Assembly (NCBI GenBank): GCA_034766995.1
Contig: CM068314.1
Span: forward strand, 16,223,701 to 16,287,700
Reading direction: 5' to 3'
DNA: 64,000 nucleotides
From: Acanthacorydalis orientalis
Lineage: Eukaryota > Arthropoda > Insecta > Megaloptera > Corydalidae
A model generated the notes under the pieces. It made no database searches. It was not told the origin of the DNA and worked only from the letters and a program-made list of their open reading frames with translations. Both the position numbers and the translations under genes were made by a program. Below, piece by piece: positions 1-11,150 of the stretch; position 1 is the stretch's first letter; the number at the start of each line of letters is the position of its first letter.

Positions 1-440
1 TTAATAAATAATTCGGTATTTTTTTACTTCACTTTCTTTTTCTTACATACGTTAATATTTAAATAACTTTTAATGTTTATGTGTATAAATGCGTATTTTG
101 ATTTGATTGTATTAAAATATTTATTATTGGTTATCAAAATGGTAGATTTTTATGTTTACAAGTGCATATAAAACAGTTATTAAAAAAATAGATTAGAAAT
201 ATAATGATTAATTTATTAATACAAGATTTGAATATCACATGTGTTTTTTTTTTCAAAGAAATAAAAATTAATTGAAATTATATAATGAATTTTTATTGAC
301 TAAAATTAAACAGACTATTTACGTTAGTTTTTTAAACTTCTACAATTTTTTAAATCGGTACTCATTACAATTAATATGAAATAATCATTAAATTCTTAAG
401 GTAAACCATTTTTAATAACAACTGAAATATTTTTTTAATA

Positions 441-530
441 ACCAGGAGGCTCTGCCCCCTACTCGCTACACACATCGAGCACCGGGGAGGTTTCGACCTC
501 GCTCGCTGATGCTCGCTCTCCCTTAACAAA
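441..530. other. GC-rich patch inside the intron, unidentified
   Basis: About 90 bp of GC-rich sequence sits abruptly in AT-rich intron. It has repeated GCTCGC/CTCGCT units and a reading frame that is open only through the patch. There is no donor site. It may be a mobile-element fragment or an intronic regulatory element; I do not recognise it. Confidence 0.4.
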
Positions 531-1259
531 TAACAGAAATTAACAAATTATACGCACAAATAATCGAGTAAAATGTAAGTCATAAAATTTTATTGGAAAA
601 GTTCATAAAAATTAACAACAAAATACAATATTAAAATGTATAACAATTTTTTTGCACTAAAGCTTCAATGAATACAAACATATGTGACTGATATCAACCA
701 ATCAGACCATCATTGATGATCGAGAAAGGAAATGGTTAACGTGCTACTTGGCAGTAGCGGGGGGAGAGCGGCGTTGCGAGAAAGTGCTCTACATGAAAAA
801 TAAAAAAAGATTGTTCTGTGAAAATTTTACGATGGAATTATTTTTTATATATAGAAAGATTATTTACAACTTAACCTTAATTACTAATATTTCTTTCTAT
901 CAATTAATTTACAATTATTTTTTATAAAATTGCATGCGTGCAAACATACAAATCTTTTTTTCCAGTTCAAGAGGAAATAATAATTAACATATTATTTTAT
1001 GATTTAAAAAATAGATTAATTTAATAATTTAATAGATTAATTTAATTTAACACTTTTTCTTCTTGAAATTTTATAAATTTAAAATATTTACACGTTTTAA
1101 TATCTTATGGAGACCACATGTTGCATATTTATATTTTAAAGATTCATATTATTAAATTATTATCTTAAGAAATGTATTAATTATGAAATAATTTATTATT
1201 TATGAAATATCCCAAGAGTAACAAACTGGTTTTAATGATAATTTCTCTCTCTCTTTCTG

Positions 1260-1265
<6 letters not shown>

Positions 1266-1322
<57 letters not shown>
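1266..1322. repeat. (TA)n microsatellite
   Basis: Near-perfect TA dinucleotide run of about 57 bp in the GPCR intron. Confidence 0.97.
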
Positions 1323-1327
<5 letters not shown>

Positions 1328-1361
1328 CACATAATATTATTTATTTAGTTGTTCTTAATGA

Positions 1362-1365
<4 letters not shown>

Positions 1366-1438
<73 letters not shown>
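1366..1438. repeat. (TA)n microsatellite
   Basis: Perfect TA run of about 73 bp, 44 bp after the previous one and about 135 bp before the exon acceptor at 1573. Confidence 0.97.
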
Positions 1439-1439
<1 letters not shown>

Positions 1440-1573
1440 ACCTTTTAATGAACATTTAAAATATTTTTTATTTGTATCGTCCATTTGGTGTATTTTTTGC
1501 TGATGCATATTAGTCTGCTAAATGATGCTATAAACAAAAATAAATAATTTTAATAAAATATTCTTTTATTTAG

Positions 1574-1861
1574 AAATCATCTGTGTACACATGTCTCGTA
1601 CATGGTAGTGTATCTCGTTCAGCAAGTGTTCGAGTCGAAGTAGTTAATCGTACTGTTGTTCCACTATGTCCTTTTGATCGTTATCTTGAAACTTGGTGGA
1701 CAGAAACAGCACCGGGCGTAGAAAATGTTCAAAGTTGTCCAAATGGAATGTCTGGTACGGTTCGTCGCTTATGTACGTTAAGGGACACTTTTATAGCGAA
1801 ATGGGAGTTACCAAACTATTCGTCATGTCTTTCAAATGATTTAATTGATATTCATAATAAT
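1574..1861 (+). CDS. ADGRA3: ADGRA3-like exon: end of Ig domain plus HRM domain
   Basis: Acceptor TTTATTTAG at 1565-1573 and donor GTGAGT at 1862; 96 codons, both ends phase 0. The first residues carry the Y-T-C of the last Ig beta strand. The rest is a hormone-receptor domain: TWWTETAPG, SCPNGMSG, R-x-L-C and a final conserved Cys (YSSC), matching the usual cysteine spacing. An internal GTG gives an apparent ORF start, but the frame is open back to the acceptor. Confidence 0.92.
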
Positions 1862-4800
1862 GTGAGTAAATTAATAAGCTAAATGTTATTCGCTTTTAAT
1901 TTAATGTATTCTGTAATGTTATAAGCTTGAATTTGATATACTTATTGTATGATTTTAGAAGTTGATTTTTTTTAAATGAAATATAATTCAAAACACCAAA
2001 CTAATAATTGTTTTCAGTTTCGAAGTTTGACATATGGTTATCAAAACACATCTGGATCAGAAACGTTAACAAAATACTTAGAATATTTGCGTTTAAAAAA
2101 AGTTTTGTATCCAAGTGAAGGAGAAGGAATGTTGAATTTAGTTAATGATGTTATGACATATATAAATGTTACAAGTTCAACCAGTGAAATACCTGCTGCA
2201 ACATATACTTTATATGAAATTATAGATATTCTTTTACAGCATCAAAATTCTATTACTAGTCAACAAGTATGCAATCGTTTTTGAAAACATTTTTATTTAG
2301 TTAGTTTAATATAAGAAATATTCTCATAATATCAAACTTTTTTAGAAAATTATACAGTTACAACAAACTATAAGAGAGCAGGCTCTTATTTGGTCATATT
2401 ATCTTAAAACTCCTGGCATGGCTCATGTAATTCAAGATTCTTTAGTTGTTGACATTGCATCTTTAGAAAGTCAAGCATTACACAACATGCATTTACCATT
2501 GAGAACGACAAAGTAAATTTAATTTTATTATTTAATGTATACTGTATGATAAACTTAATATAGAGTATATCTAAGATGAAACTAATAATTTTTACTTTTA
2601 ATAATTTTCATCTGCAGTTATCCATCATGGCTTAGTGATAAAATTGATATACGAATAGAAAGTATGAATTCTGAATCTTTTGGAAATGGATCTTTTAATA
2701 TTGTAGTAATTATTTATAAAAATTTATCTGAATTTTTACCATTAAGATATGTTGCTCAAATGAGGTAAGTATTTACAATTTTAGCTGTATATCATATATT
2801 TGAACAAAACTTTTAAATTTTGGTATGTATTTTATGATTCAGTTATGGAAATGACCTTCAGTATGAAATTATATCTAGAGTTATTAGTATAGATTTAGGA
2901 AAAGATGGTAGACGTTTTAGTCCACCATTAGGCCCATTTTGGGTAGATCTTGAGCTTCCACACACTAAAAAAAATTTTTCTGAACATGGTTGGAATACAA
3001 CATGTGGAATTACAGACGTAGCAACATTTACACATACATGGGATTTAGATTCATGTGTAACAAGATATATTAGTTCAAATATAACACGTTGTACTTGTAC
3101 CAGAGCAGGGACATATGCAGTTCTATGGACACATCACAACAACTTGCAGGTATTTTTTCATCTTTCAAATATAAAAAATATTATACACACTTTAAAAGTA
3201 TACTTTATATTAAATTTTTATTATTGTTAGGAATTACTCAAAGAGGACCAAGGACAACAATTTTTTGTATTAGCAGGATGTGTTGTCTGCTTAATTTTAA
3301 CATTAATAACTTTAGGTATATTGCTCCCATATTGGTGGCATCATCGATCTTGTTTTATATTCCTCAAATTACAATGTTGTGTAGCTATTATTGGAGCAAT
3401 GTGTGTTTTTATTTATGCAATGCAAGATGAAGTTGAGCATGTAAGTATAAATTGTAAATTCAAATGACTTGCTTAAAAAATAATCTTTTATTACTTTTAA
3501 CATAAATATATTTTAAAGTTTTAAAAATTATTCAATTATTTTTTATTAAATACTAACTTTACATTTCAGCTTACTGTTTTGTATTCTTTAATTTTGTAAT
3601 TTTCTTATAGAATATGTTTCAACCAATTTCAACACTGTTACAATTATTTTTATTAATCGCTATGTCATCACACTTGAGTAAATTACTAATTGTTTATACG
3701 GAAATTGTGCCAATACCAAATGTTCGACATTTAAAACAAACTGTTGTTGGAGTTAATACAGGCGTTCCAATTCTTACTGTTCTTATTAATATTATTGCAC
3801 ATCAATCACTTGATCTTACATTAAATTCATGGTGGCTCATCAGCGGAACATTAAACTTCATAATTTTTGTTGTATCTGCCAGTATGATGACTATACTTTT
3901 TATATTTATTTACTTCAGTTTAATGCGGAAACTACATCAACTTGTAAATAAGCACATGGATAAAACAAAAGCATTACACAAAAGGTATAATTTATTTAGT
4001 AAATGATTTAATAAAGTTCTTTACACAGAATTATTTTTACAGGATTGGTTTACTAAGCAGAGGAGCTATTATATTCCTATCAGTAATTTTAATGGAAACA
4101 TCAAGTATTGTTTTTAATAATTTTTCACAGGAAATATATCATTACATCTTTAGTGCTTTAAGTGCTTTACTTGTAAGTTTGTTTTTTTTTTAAGAAAAAA
4201 CTTAAATTCATTATTACTTGTGTTTTTAGGTATATTAAGAAGTTTATTTAAAAATATTAATTTTTATATTTTATAGGGCGTGATTGTTTTCATTTGTTAT
4301 GTATTAAGAAGTGAAACATCTCTACATACGAAAATAATGAGAAAGTTAAAACTTGAAGATACAGTTGACGAGAATTATAGTTCCGAATCAATAAATAGTC
4401 CACTTAGTTGTAAGTGTGTATAAACTTTATTATTGATTTTTCTAAATTTTTGTTCATGAAAAAAAATATATAATAAAGTAGAAGAGTATTTTTCAGTATA
4501 TGTAATATTTTAAAATATTATGTTTTATATTTCATTAATTATGTATATATATATTAATTAATTATAATTAATATTTGCTATATATTAAATAAATTTAATA
4601 TATAACACTGAATATGATAATAATATTATTATGTCTATTATAATGATCTTATAGTTTTTACTAAGCAAGACGGTGAAGTGGAAACTGATTCAGCTGCACC
4701 TCCTCGATCTGGTATGCGGGAAATTCGAGGTGTTGCTGTAGGTCATGCAGGAGGAGATCCTACTGAAGGTCTTTTACTTGCAGAGTCTCGAAGCCAAAGA

Positions 4801-5763
4801 TTTTATAGATATCCTCATTCAGAACCACCTTCAAGCACTATTGAAACATATGTTCATAGTGTTGAAGGGTCTCAAGAAAAGTATAGTGATTTAGATATAC
4901 AAGACCAACATAGGTTAGATGAACAAAATGATGTTGATTTAGAAAGATATCAAAGTAGTCCAAAAAAGTATAAAAATATTCAACCAATCCCAATGTCTGG
5001 GTACGGAATGTATCCTGAATATGTACTTGATTCAAGTTTAATACAGAATTACCCTGTAGATTATAATGTAAGGCATTATTATCCAGAAGGACATTCAGAT
5101 CTGTCTGCAATCCGTCCAAGTACTGGAAAGTGTTATATTCAATCACCTGAAATGTTAACTACGAGAGTGTGTGTTGAACTTGGTTTAGTAAAATCAGCTC
5201 AACATAATTCTGAGATTGTTGGTGCTGAAGCTAATATTTCTGTCGAAGCACCACCTAATGTAATGTGTAGTGTCGATGTTGAACCTTTAAGGGAGGTAGA
5301 ATGTGTCTCAATTCCTGTCATTTGTAATGGTAAAGAAAAAATAAAGATTGCAGAAAATGATGATTCTAATAAGCCTGAAACTACACCTACTACAACTCCT
5401 TCTGAAACAATTATACCAAAGATTGATATTATAGACTTTAGTACTAATGATTCTTCAGGATCAGAAAGAAAACAACCAGATGGTAGAGAGAAATCTAATA
5501 AAGAAACTCCTACTGATGGAGAAGATAATTTAGATGGAATGTTAGATAGAATATCACATGATTTAGATTATTTATTGAATCGAACTTTAACACCTGAACA
5601 AACTGATAATTTTAATCCACATGCTGGACCATCAACTTTAACAAGAAAAACAAGTAAACCACCAGCAAATAGTGTTAGGAGTCAAATACGCGAAGAAGAT
5701 GAAGAAACAGAAACAACAGCAACAGTTGATGAAAATGAAGATGTAGCAAAAACAGCTTGCTAA
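1574..5763 (+). CDS. ADGRA3: Adhesion G protein-coupled receptor A3-like (ADGRA family), 3' part of gene, 10 exons
   Basis: Ten exons (1574-1861, 2018-2266, 2346-2512, 2618-2764, 2843-3149, 3231-3440, 3611-3984, 4043-4172, 4277-4409, 4655-5763) join in one uninterrupted frame of 1037 residues plus stop. Every intron has GT and AG ends. Visible residue order: end of an Ig-like domain (Y-x-C), HRM domain at about 23-92 (W-x-E-T-A-P-G, C-P-x-G, R-x-C), GAIN region at about 97-386 with the GPS cysteines C367 and C369, seven hydrophobic helices at about 395-650, then a long acidic Ser/Thr-rich tail. Ig-HRM-GAIN-7TM without cadherin or lectin modules is the ADGRA (GPR124/GPR125, fly CG15744) layout; the LRRs are expected upstream. 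Known members act at the plasma membrane in Wnt/Dishevelled-linked signalling in vertebrates; the insect role is inference. The GPS lacks the His-Leu-Ser/Thr cleavage triad, and the tail ends K-T-A-C, a possible PDZ ligand. No frameshift or stop suggests decay. Confidence 0.9.
2018..2266 (+). CDS. ADGRA3: ADGRA3-like exon: GAIN domain, first part
   Basis: Acceptor TTGTTTTCAG ends at 2017 and donor GTATGC starts at 2267; 83 codons, phase 0 at both ends. The helical, polar sequence (LTKYLEYLRLKKVLYPSEGEG, then DVMTYINVTSSTSEIPAA) fits GAIN subdomain A, which follows the HRM in adhesion GPCRs. The apparent ATG start at 1976 lies in the intron. Confidence 0.88.
2346..2512 (+). CDS. ADGRA3: ADGRA3-like exon: GAIN domain, middle
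   Basis: Acceptor TTTTTTAG ends at 2345 and donor GTAAAT starts at 2513; 55 codons plus 2 nt. It was found by splice sites and frame continuity. It encodes an amphipathic stretch with IQLQQTIREQALIW and ends ...LRTTN once spliced to the next exon. Confidence 0.85.
2618..2764 (+). CDS. ADGRA3: ADGRA3-like exon: GAIN subdomain B, start
   Basis: Acceptor TCTGCAG ends at 2617 and donor GTAAGT starts at 2765. The incoming phase (2 nt carried) gives AA+T=Asn and the outgoing phase gives AG+T=Ser. The beta-rich segment FNIVVIIYKNLSEFLP resembles the GAIN-B strands that lead into the GPS. Confidence 0.87.
2843..3149 (+). CDS. ADGRA3: ADGRA3-like exon: GPS region with non-canonical cleavage site
   Basis: Acceptor TGATTCAG ends at 2842 and donor GTATTT starts at 3150; the end is phase 0. 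It encodes the strand ISRVISIDLG, a long loop, then W-D-L-D-S-C and C-T-C-T-R-A-G-T-Y-A-V-L. The Cys pair and the final hydrophobic strand identify the GPS. The usual H-L-(T/S) between P2 and P1' is R-A-G, so the nucleophile and the base are absent. Confidence 0.9.
3231..3440 (+). CDS. ADGRA3: ADGRA3-like exon: TM1 and TM2
   Basis: Acceptor TTATTGTTAG ends at 3230 and donor GTAAGT starts at 3441; 70 codons, phase 0 at both ends. After the tethered stretch ELLKEDQGQQ come one helix (FFVLAGCVVCLILTLITLG), a short basic loop W-W-H-H-R-S, and a second helix (LQCCVAIIGAMCVFIYA) ending in the acidic D-E-V-E-H. The frame differs from that of the longer overlapping ORF at 3089-3430, which crosses the intron and is spurious. 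Confidence 0.9.
3611..3984 (+). CDS. ADGRA3: ADGRA3-like exon: TM3, TM4 and TM5
   Basis: Acceptor TTTCTTATAG ends at 3610 and donor GTATAA starts at 3985; 124 codons plus 2 nt. It encodes three hydrophobic helices: one around STLLQLFLLIAMSSHL, one around VPILTVLINIIA, and one around FIIFVVSASMMTILFIFIYF. A basic intracellular loop 3 (MRKLHQLVNKHMDKTKALHKR) follows. An alternative AG at 3569 would meet a stop within ten codons, so 3611 is the start. Confidence 0.9.
4043..4172 (+). CDS. ADGRA3: ADGRA3-like exon: TM6
   Basis: Acceptor TATTTTTACAG ends at 4042 and donor GTAAGT starts at 4173. The incoming AG+G makes Arg. It encodes the helix GAIIFLSVILMETSSIVFNNF and the first half of TM7 (YHYIFSALSALL); the exon junction falls inside TM7. 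Confidence 0.88.
4277..4409 (+). CDS. ADGRA3: ADGRA3-like exon: end of TM7 and start of tail
   Basis: Acceptor TTTTATAG ends at 4276 and donor GTAAGT starts at 4410. It completes TM7 (GVIVFICYVL) and starts the cytoplasmic tail with a basic helix (HTKIMRKLKLEDT) followed by Ser-rich sequence. It ends with 1 nt of a Phe codon. Confidence 0.88.
4655..5763 (+). CDS. ADGRA3: ADGRA3-like last exon: cytoplasmic tail
   Basis: Acceptor GATCTTATAG ends at 4654 and the stop TAA is at 5761-5763. The 369 tail residues are hydrophilic, with a Gly/Arg segment (MREIRGVAVGHAGGDPTEG), Tyr-rich stretches at mid-tail (YGMYPEYVLD, HYYPEGHSD), a Thr/Ser/Pro stretch and an acidic C-terminus. The last four residues, K-T-A-C, could bind a PDZ domain (vertebrate members end E-T-T-V). 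The apparent start GTG at 4678 is internal. The 102-aa minus-strand ORF at 4838-5146 is a shadow. Confidence 0.92.
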
Positions 5764-6140
5764 ATGTTTTGTTTGTTGTCAACATAAAATAAGGTTCCTA
5801 TTTAATAAATTAATTATTCAGTTTATATGTTAAATTCAGTGCATATTAACTGAATGATATTAAAATGTTCTTTTAGTGTTTTCCTAGTCATTTAAATTTA
5901 TTTTATCTAATTTAATCACAAATGATGGAGAAATTTACATAAAAATGTAACAAATCATGTAAATTAATTAGATAGATTTTTACAAAGACCATTGATAGTT
6001 ACTGTATTTTCTAAGTAAATTATTTTCGAATTTATAACACATTGAATTATTTAAAAATGTTTTTATGATTAATATTTAAAAAATAAAAAAAATAAGTTAT
6101 ATGTTACAAAATAACATATGAAAATAAATAGATATAATTT
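5764..6140 (+). other. Probable 3' UTR of the ADGRA3-like gene
   Basis: AATAAA hexamers occur at 5804-5809 and again near 6080 and 6123, so polyadenylation could fall shortly after any of them. The first is only 41 bp past the stop. No coding frame or opposing gene is visible, and the true end cannot be fixed without transcript data. Confidence 0.5.
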
Positions 6141-6778
6141 TAAATATTTTGTTCAGTATTAAAATGAAAAATTAATTGAAACATGTTCATTGAAGGTTTT
6201 TATAAGAAAACCATAAGGATCTGTTAAATTATTATTTTTATATCTGCTTCACAAAGTATAAAATTTCAGATAACACATATCTACACTTATTTATTGTAAT
6301 GAATCAAAATATGTTACTTATTTTTATTTGTATGTACTATCTGTGATAATATTTTTAAGTAAAGTATTAATTAAAATCAGTAATATGGAAATCAGTTGAA
6401 ATGACATTTTTAATGCACCCTAAAATGATTAGCTTAGAAAGACTTTATTATTTTAAAAGATTTTTTTACCAAGAATTTAAAATCACAATAATTTAAAGGA
6501 GAGAAATAAACTTCAACATTCATTAAATTTACTATTTTTTTATAAATTATGTATAAATGAAAAAGATTTATCTTAATAAATTTATTGTTATTTTTCACAT
6601 CTTTATAAAACCGATTTGAAGTCAGATATTAAAACACTTAATCACATATTAAAACATTTTTAACTGCATTTATATAAAATTTTATGTTTGAAACTTAATA
6701 ATTATTTTGATAGACATGTTAAAATTAAATATGGTTACATCATGTAAAAATATCATACATAAATACACAAACACACAC

Positions 6779-6782
<4 letters not shown>

Positions 6783-6826
<44 letters not shown>
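6783..6826. repeat. (CA)n/(TA)n microsatellite
   Basis: A short ACACAC run at about 6770-6780 leads into a perfect TA run of about 44 bp. Confidence 0.96.
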
Positions 6827-6829
<3 letters not shown>

Positions 6830-7235
6830 TATATACACAACCTTCAATAATTACATACAAACTATTTATATACTTAAGTTATTATAGCCGTAAGTTGTAC
6901 ATTTTTTTAATATAACATCACCATAATTATTACATTTTAAATAAAAAGAGTAAGTTTTCATCAAAACTATGATAAAAATGAAATATTTAATGGAATTAAT
7001 TATGAAATACATAGTCAAAATAAGTCATTTAATTCATAAAAAATGTCTTATTGTATATTTTTAAATAAAATGATAAATGTGAATAAATTGTGACCGAATA
7101 ACAGGTTATTAAGTCATTTAATTCTAGAAACATAATTACCAAAGATTTAATAAGTATTGAAATATGCATAAGTGTACAGAAGTCCAGTAAATTAATATAC
7201 ATACATATGCACTATTCTAAATGTACTACAAAATG

Positions 7236-7239
<4 letters not shown>

Positions 7240-7310
<71 letters not shown>

Positions 7311-7316
7311 ATATAA
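7240..7316. repeat. (TA)n microsatellite
   Basis: TA run of about 75 bp with one C interruption near 7295. Confidence 0.96.
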
Positions 7317-7448
7317 TGTATATACTAGGAATTATGCATCTATTGGTGTTGAAAGTTTTACTTATTAAGCCCTGAATTAAACTATCAGTATTAAAAAATA
7401 ATTATTTCTTCAAAAGGAATGGCATGTGGGCATTGTTTGACTGAAAAA

Positions 7449-7549
<101 letters not shown>

Positions 7550-8365
7550 GTATATATACATATAATTTTATGTGTATGGGTGTAAATATGTAGTGAATTG
7601 TATATATTGTCTTAGATTTAAACAGGTCACATTGAAAATGTGCCTTAAATCATTTAATGATTTATCTTAAAAGTTAGTATGAGATAATTAAATGTAATTA
7701 TCTTTGTTGTGAACTGTTTTGTTTGATATGAACATTTATAAATAATTTCATGGAGCTAATGTTAACAATTCATAGTTTAAAAAAATTATTGTAAGAATTG
7801 GAGCATATAAAACTGCCAAATAACTTAAAAAATATGTACTGATTTTAATATTTTTATACCTGTCATATAATAAATAAAAGAAATATATATCTATACATGT
7901 ACGTGTGATTTCTTTTAATATATAAACCAGCTTTTTTGTCAACATTTTGAGAAATTTATATTCTAAATAAAATTTATTAATTGTTTGGATTTACACATTA
8001 TATCCTCCATTTGTATTTCTCCTTATACATTTTAAAATGAAAGATTTTTTAGGAAAAGATTGATATTATGAAGAAATTTGTTTTTTTTCCACAAATATGG
8101 AGTCAATTAAATTGTGCTTAGTAAACAATACTATTTTTCAGCTTTCTTGTTTTACATTATAATTTGTTAATTTTTTTCTTCCAAAAAAATCGTAACATCT
8201 ATTAAGTAAATAGAAAGGTGTTTTTTAAAGTTACTTTTGTGATACAGTGTGATATCAATCCCTAAATTGTCAAATTAATGATCTACAAAACAATTGTTTA
8301 AAATACCAAATTGATTTTTTTAACATTTTCGATAAAAAAAATTCATGTACCTTATAGGGTAAAAA

Positions 8366-8412
8366 ATCCATTTGTGAAAGCGAATTTAGCCACAGTGACA
8401 AAACTTACATCA
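8366..8412. repeat. Dispersed repeat fragment, copy A
   Basis: This segment resembles 43873-43914 on the same strand: both share CCATTTGTGAAAG, then a diverged GAATTT-GCCA-AGTG core, differing at roughly six of about 42 positions. It is probably a degraded mobile element of unknown class; its ends cannot be seen. Confidence 0.45.
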
Positions 8413-8825
8413 AAAACAGTAAATTATTTTTATTGTTGTTTACAATTTGAACATTTAATGTAAAAATACGATCTAAATTTTCTATGATAAAAATTTATAA
8501 TGAGGAAGTTATATATTTTTAACATGATATTTCTGATTTTTATGGGCTTAAATACTGGATTAAAGAAAATGTCTTAATATTATTTTGATTCCATAGGTAA
8601 ATTATTATGTATTATACGTTTATTTATTTTCAACATCATGTAGATAAAAAAAATCTTTTTATATAACGCGTTTTAAACAAATTAATCAATATCAGTTGAT
8701 TAAAGTTAATTAGTCAAAATTCAGCTTTTTATCAAATATAAATAAGATTGAATTAAATAATTATTATCTTTCTTAATTCAACAGTGTCTATATATTATTA
8801 TTTATCTATAAAAATTCGCCATTTT

Positions 8826-8828
<3 letters not shown>

Positions 8829-8887
<59 letters not shown>
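8829..8887. repeat. (TA)n microsatellite
   Basis: Perfect TA run of about 59 bp. Confidence 0.97.
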
Positions 8888-8890
<3 letters not shown>

Positions 8891-9668
8891 CTAATTATTT
8901 TAAACTTTAGAGGTTTATAAAATTTTCAAAAATATTTAATTTTATATCAATATTATAATTTTTTAAAGAAAAAAGTAGATACTTTTAATAACTGAAAGAG
9001 GAGATGAAATTTAAAAAGATATTTTTTTTATTAGAAAATAATTGCTCGATTTTTTTTAAAAAATACTAATATAAATAATTTATGTACAAAAGTATTGATT
9101 TAAAAATTAATCACGTTATTCAGATATTAATACTGGAAATTTTGAATCAAAATAAAAAATATATACAGTTGTATTCTTTTTTTATAAATTTCCTATTTTT
9201 ATTTAATATATATTCGCTTAATAAAAATAAATTATGTGAACGTACTAGTCAACAAGCATAATTGACACCAAATAGTCATTTAAAACTATACTTCATGTAT
9301 AAGTAGTTCATCCCACTTAAAATAATAAAGATTGCTTGATTTAATCAACGCTTAGTAAATTGGCCAATAAGTATTGAAATATACAAAGTTATTGAACCTT
9401 CATTATGTGCATAAAACAAAATATAATTTATTTATTCTCAGTATAATATTCTCAGGATAAATGAATTATATTGTAAAAAAATAAAATGGAAACGTATTCC
9501 TTATATGAATATTTTTGGGAAAGATTTTTTTATTTAATTACTTTAACTTTGAAAAATTAATGTTAAATCAATTATCAGTTATACGGAATTAAAATGTAAT
9601 AAAATTGTTTATCGGATTTTTTGTATTAATGTGTTATCATTATTTCTTAGTTTTCATATTGAACTATC

Positions 9669-9671
<3 letters not shown>

Positions 9672-9729
<58 letters not shown>
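9672..9729. repeat. (TA)n microsatellite
   Basis: Perfect TA run of about 58 bp followed by short TG and GA runs. It creates a false Tyr-Ile ORF. Confidence 0.97.
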
Positions 9730-9731
<2 letters not shown>

Positions 9732-10829
9732 GTGTGTGTATGAAAGAGAGAGAGTGAGTATAAATGTATTACGTCTAAACTTATATCAGTATGAAATATC
9801 GATCAGTAAATTTATTAAATTTATTATAAGACTTTTCCAATAACATAAGTAATTCTAATATATTTTTTGTCATGTAGTATTATTAGAATTTTTTGTTATA
9901 CTAAAGATTCTGTGGAATTATTTCATAATCAATTTATTATAAATACTGTTTGAAACCGAACAATATAATTAAATGACATTCATGTACAAATAAAATATGA
10001 AACAAAACGTACAAGCGATGTCAAAGTCGAAAAGCTTACTATTTATTATTGACCTATTTATAGGTTACCCAACTTGTTGCGGCTCTCTAATTCTATTCAT
10101 GCACATTAGCGAACAGTGTTTTGACTGTCAGTATATAAATTCTATTTAGTTGTTGAAAGTAATAAAAAAAATATTTAAAAAAATGGATTCTTGTCTTTTT
10201 TTAAAGTAGTTTTGTTTATCTACTTAAGATAATTATAGTTCTTAGAAGTGATTTTCATAGTCTTCGTTAATGGTAAGAAATTGTAAAAAAAGGATTTACT
10301 CAATTTTTTTAGGGTTTATTAAAAAAATATTAGTCAAGTCTCTTTTAGTTTTATATATTTTATTCTTTACATATTTATTTTATTCGCATATATAAATGTG
10401 AATTTTCTTTAATAAATTAATAAGATTAGTGTGTTCTTGTTTGCTAATATGCTTTGATATTGAAACTATTTATGGTCTTATAACATCATAAATTTATTAA
10501 TGATATTAAAATTCTGCACTAATGAAAATAATTAAATATTAAATTATTACCATTATATTTAATTGAAAATTATTTGTATGTAATGAATAAAAAAAGTACA
10601 TTTAGCATTTATGTAGTGAACGTTTCGAACATAATTAATTTCATTAGACTTACTTTAAATTCGATTAGAAACTTGATAATGGAATTTATTTTTTATGAAA
10701 AAATAAATTTATGTATTGTACATTCTTTTTCCTGCAATATCGTTTAAGTTCATTATAATTAGATATAGAGAAAGCAGATTTGTTTTAGTTTCTATATTAG
10801 AATCTTATAAGTTTTTTACGATCTGTCTG

Positions 10830-11150
10830 CGAACGCGTTTACCTATTCTTGCGCATCAAATTGTTGGACTTCGACTGAAGTTGTTACAACTAAACTATCA
10901 AGAAGCCGGTTCAACATAATCGTCTTAAACAGTCTTACGAAATGAACTCTGCACTCGGAGTTTGGCCAAGCGAAATCTTAGCTTATTAACGAACGTATCT
11001 AAATGCAGCTCTAGCATTAGAGAGGTTGCTGACGGCCCCTAGTTCGGGGAATCTGTGGTCAGCATTAAGTGCTGAAGTAATGAGGATTATTATAATAGAA
11101 CGACGGCATCAGCTTGCGCAACATTTGCCTTCATGTTCAATTACCTTCAG
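10830..11150. other. GC-richer island with a hairpin, intergenic
   Basis: About 320 bp of normal-composition sequence in AT-rich flanks. At 11027-11064 the arms TGCTGAC and GTCAGCA enclose an inner CCCC/GGGG pairing (11036-11049), a nested inverted repeat. There is no coding frame with splice sites. It may be a conserved regulatory element or structured RNA; both are inference. Confidence 0.45.

Larger units (their letters stand above)
1..1573 (+). other. Intron of the adhesion GPCR gene (3' part)
   Basis: This stretch precedes the first visible exon, whose AG acceptor is at 1572-1573. It is AT-rich, with two GC-richer patches (about 441-530 and 700-795) and two long TA tracts. No reading frame here has both splice sites and domain similarity, so the upstream Ig and LRR exons expected for this family must lie left of the window. 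The patch at 441-530 follows an AG but has no GT donor. Confidence 0.7.

Noticed and set aside
3089..3430. 113-aa + strand ORF
   Set aside because: It runs through a GT-AG intron in a frame different from the receptor; the spliced frame encodes the GPS and TM1-TM2.
4838..5146. 102-aa minus-strand ORF
   Set aside because: It is antisense to the last exon of the receptor, whose + strand frame is clearly coding.
9631..9843. ORFs made mostly of Tyr-Ile repeats, here and at 12209, 18044, 18075, 22471, 26250, 26353, 30270, 36929, 39544, 42846, 45262, 45290, 55165 and 60220
   Set aside because: They are translations of (TA)n microsatellites with no stop in those frames; there is no sign of real coding.
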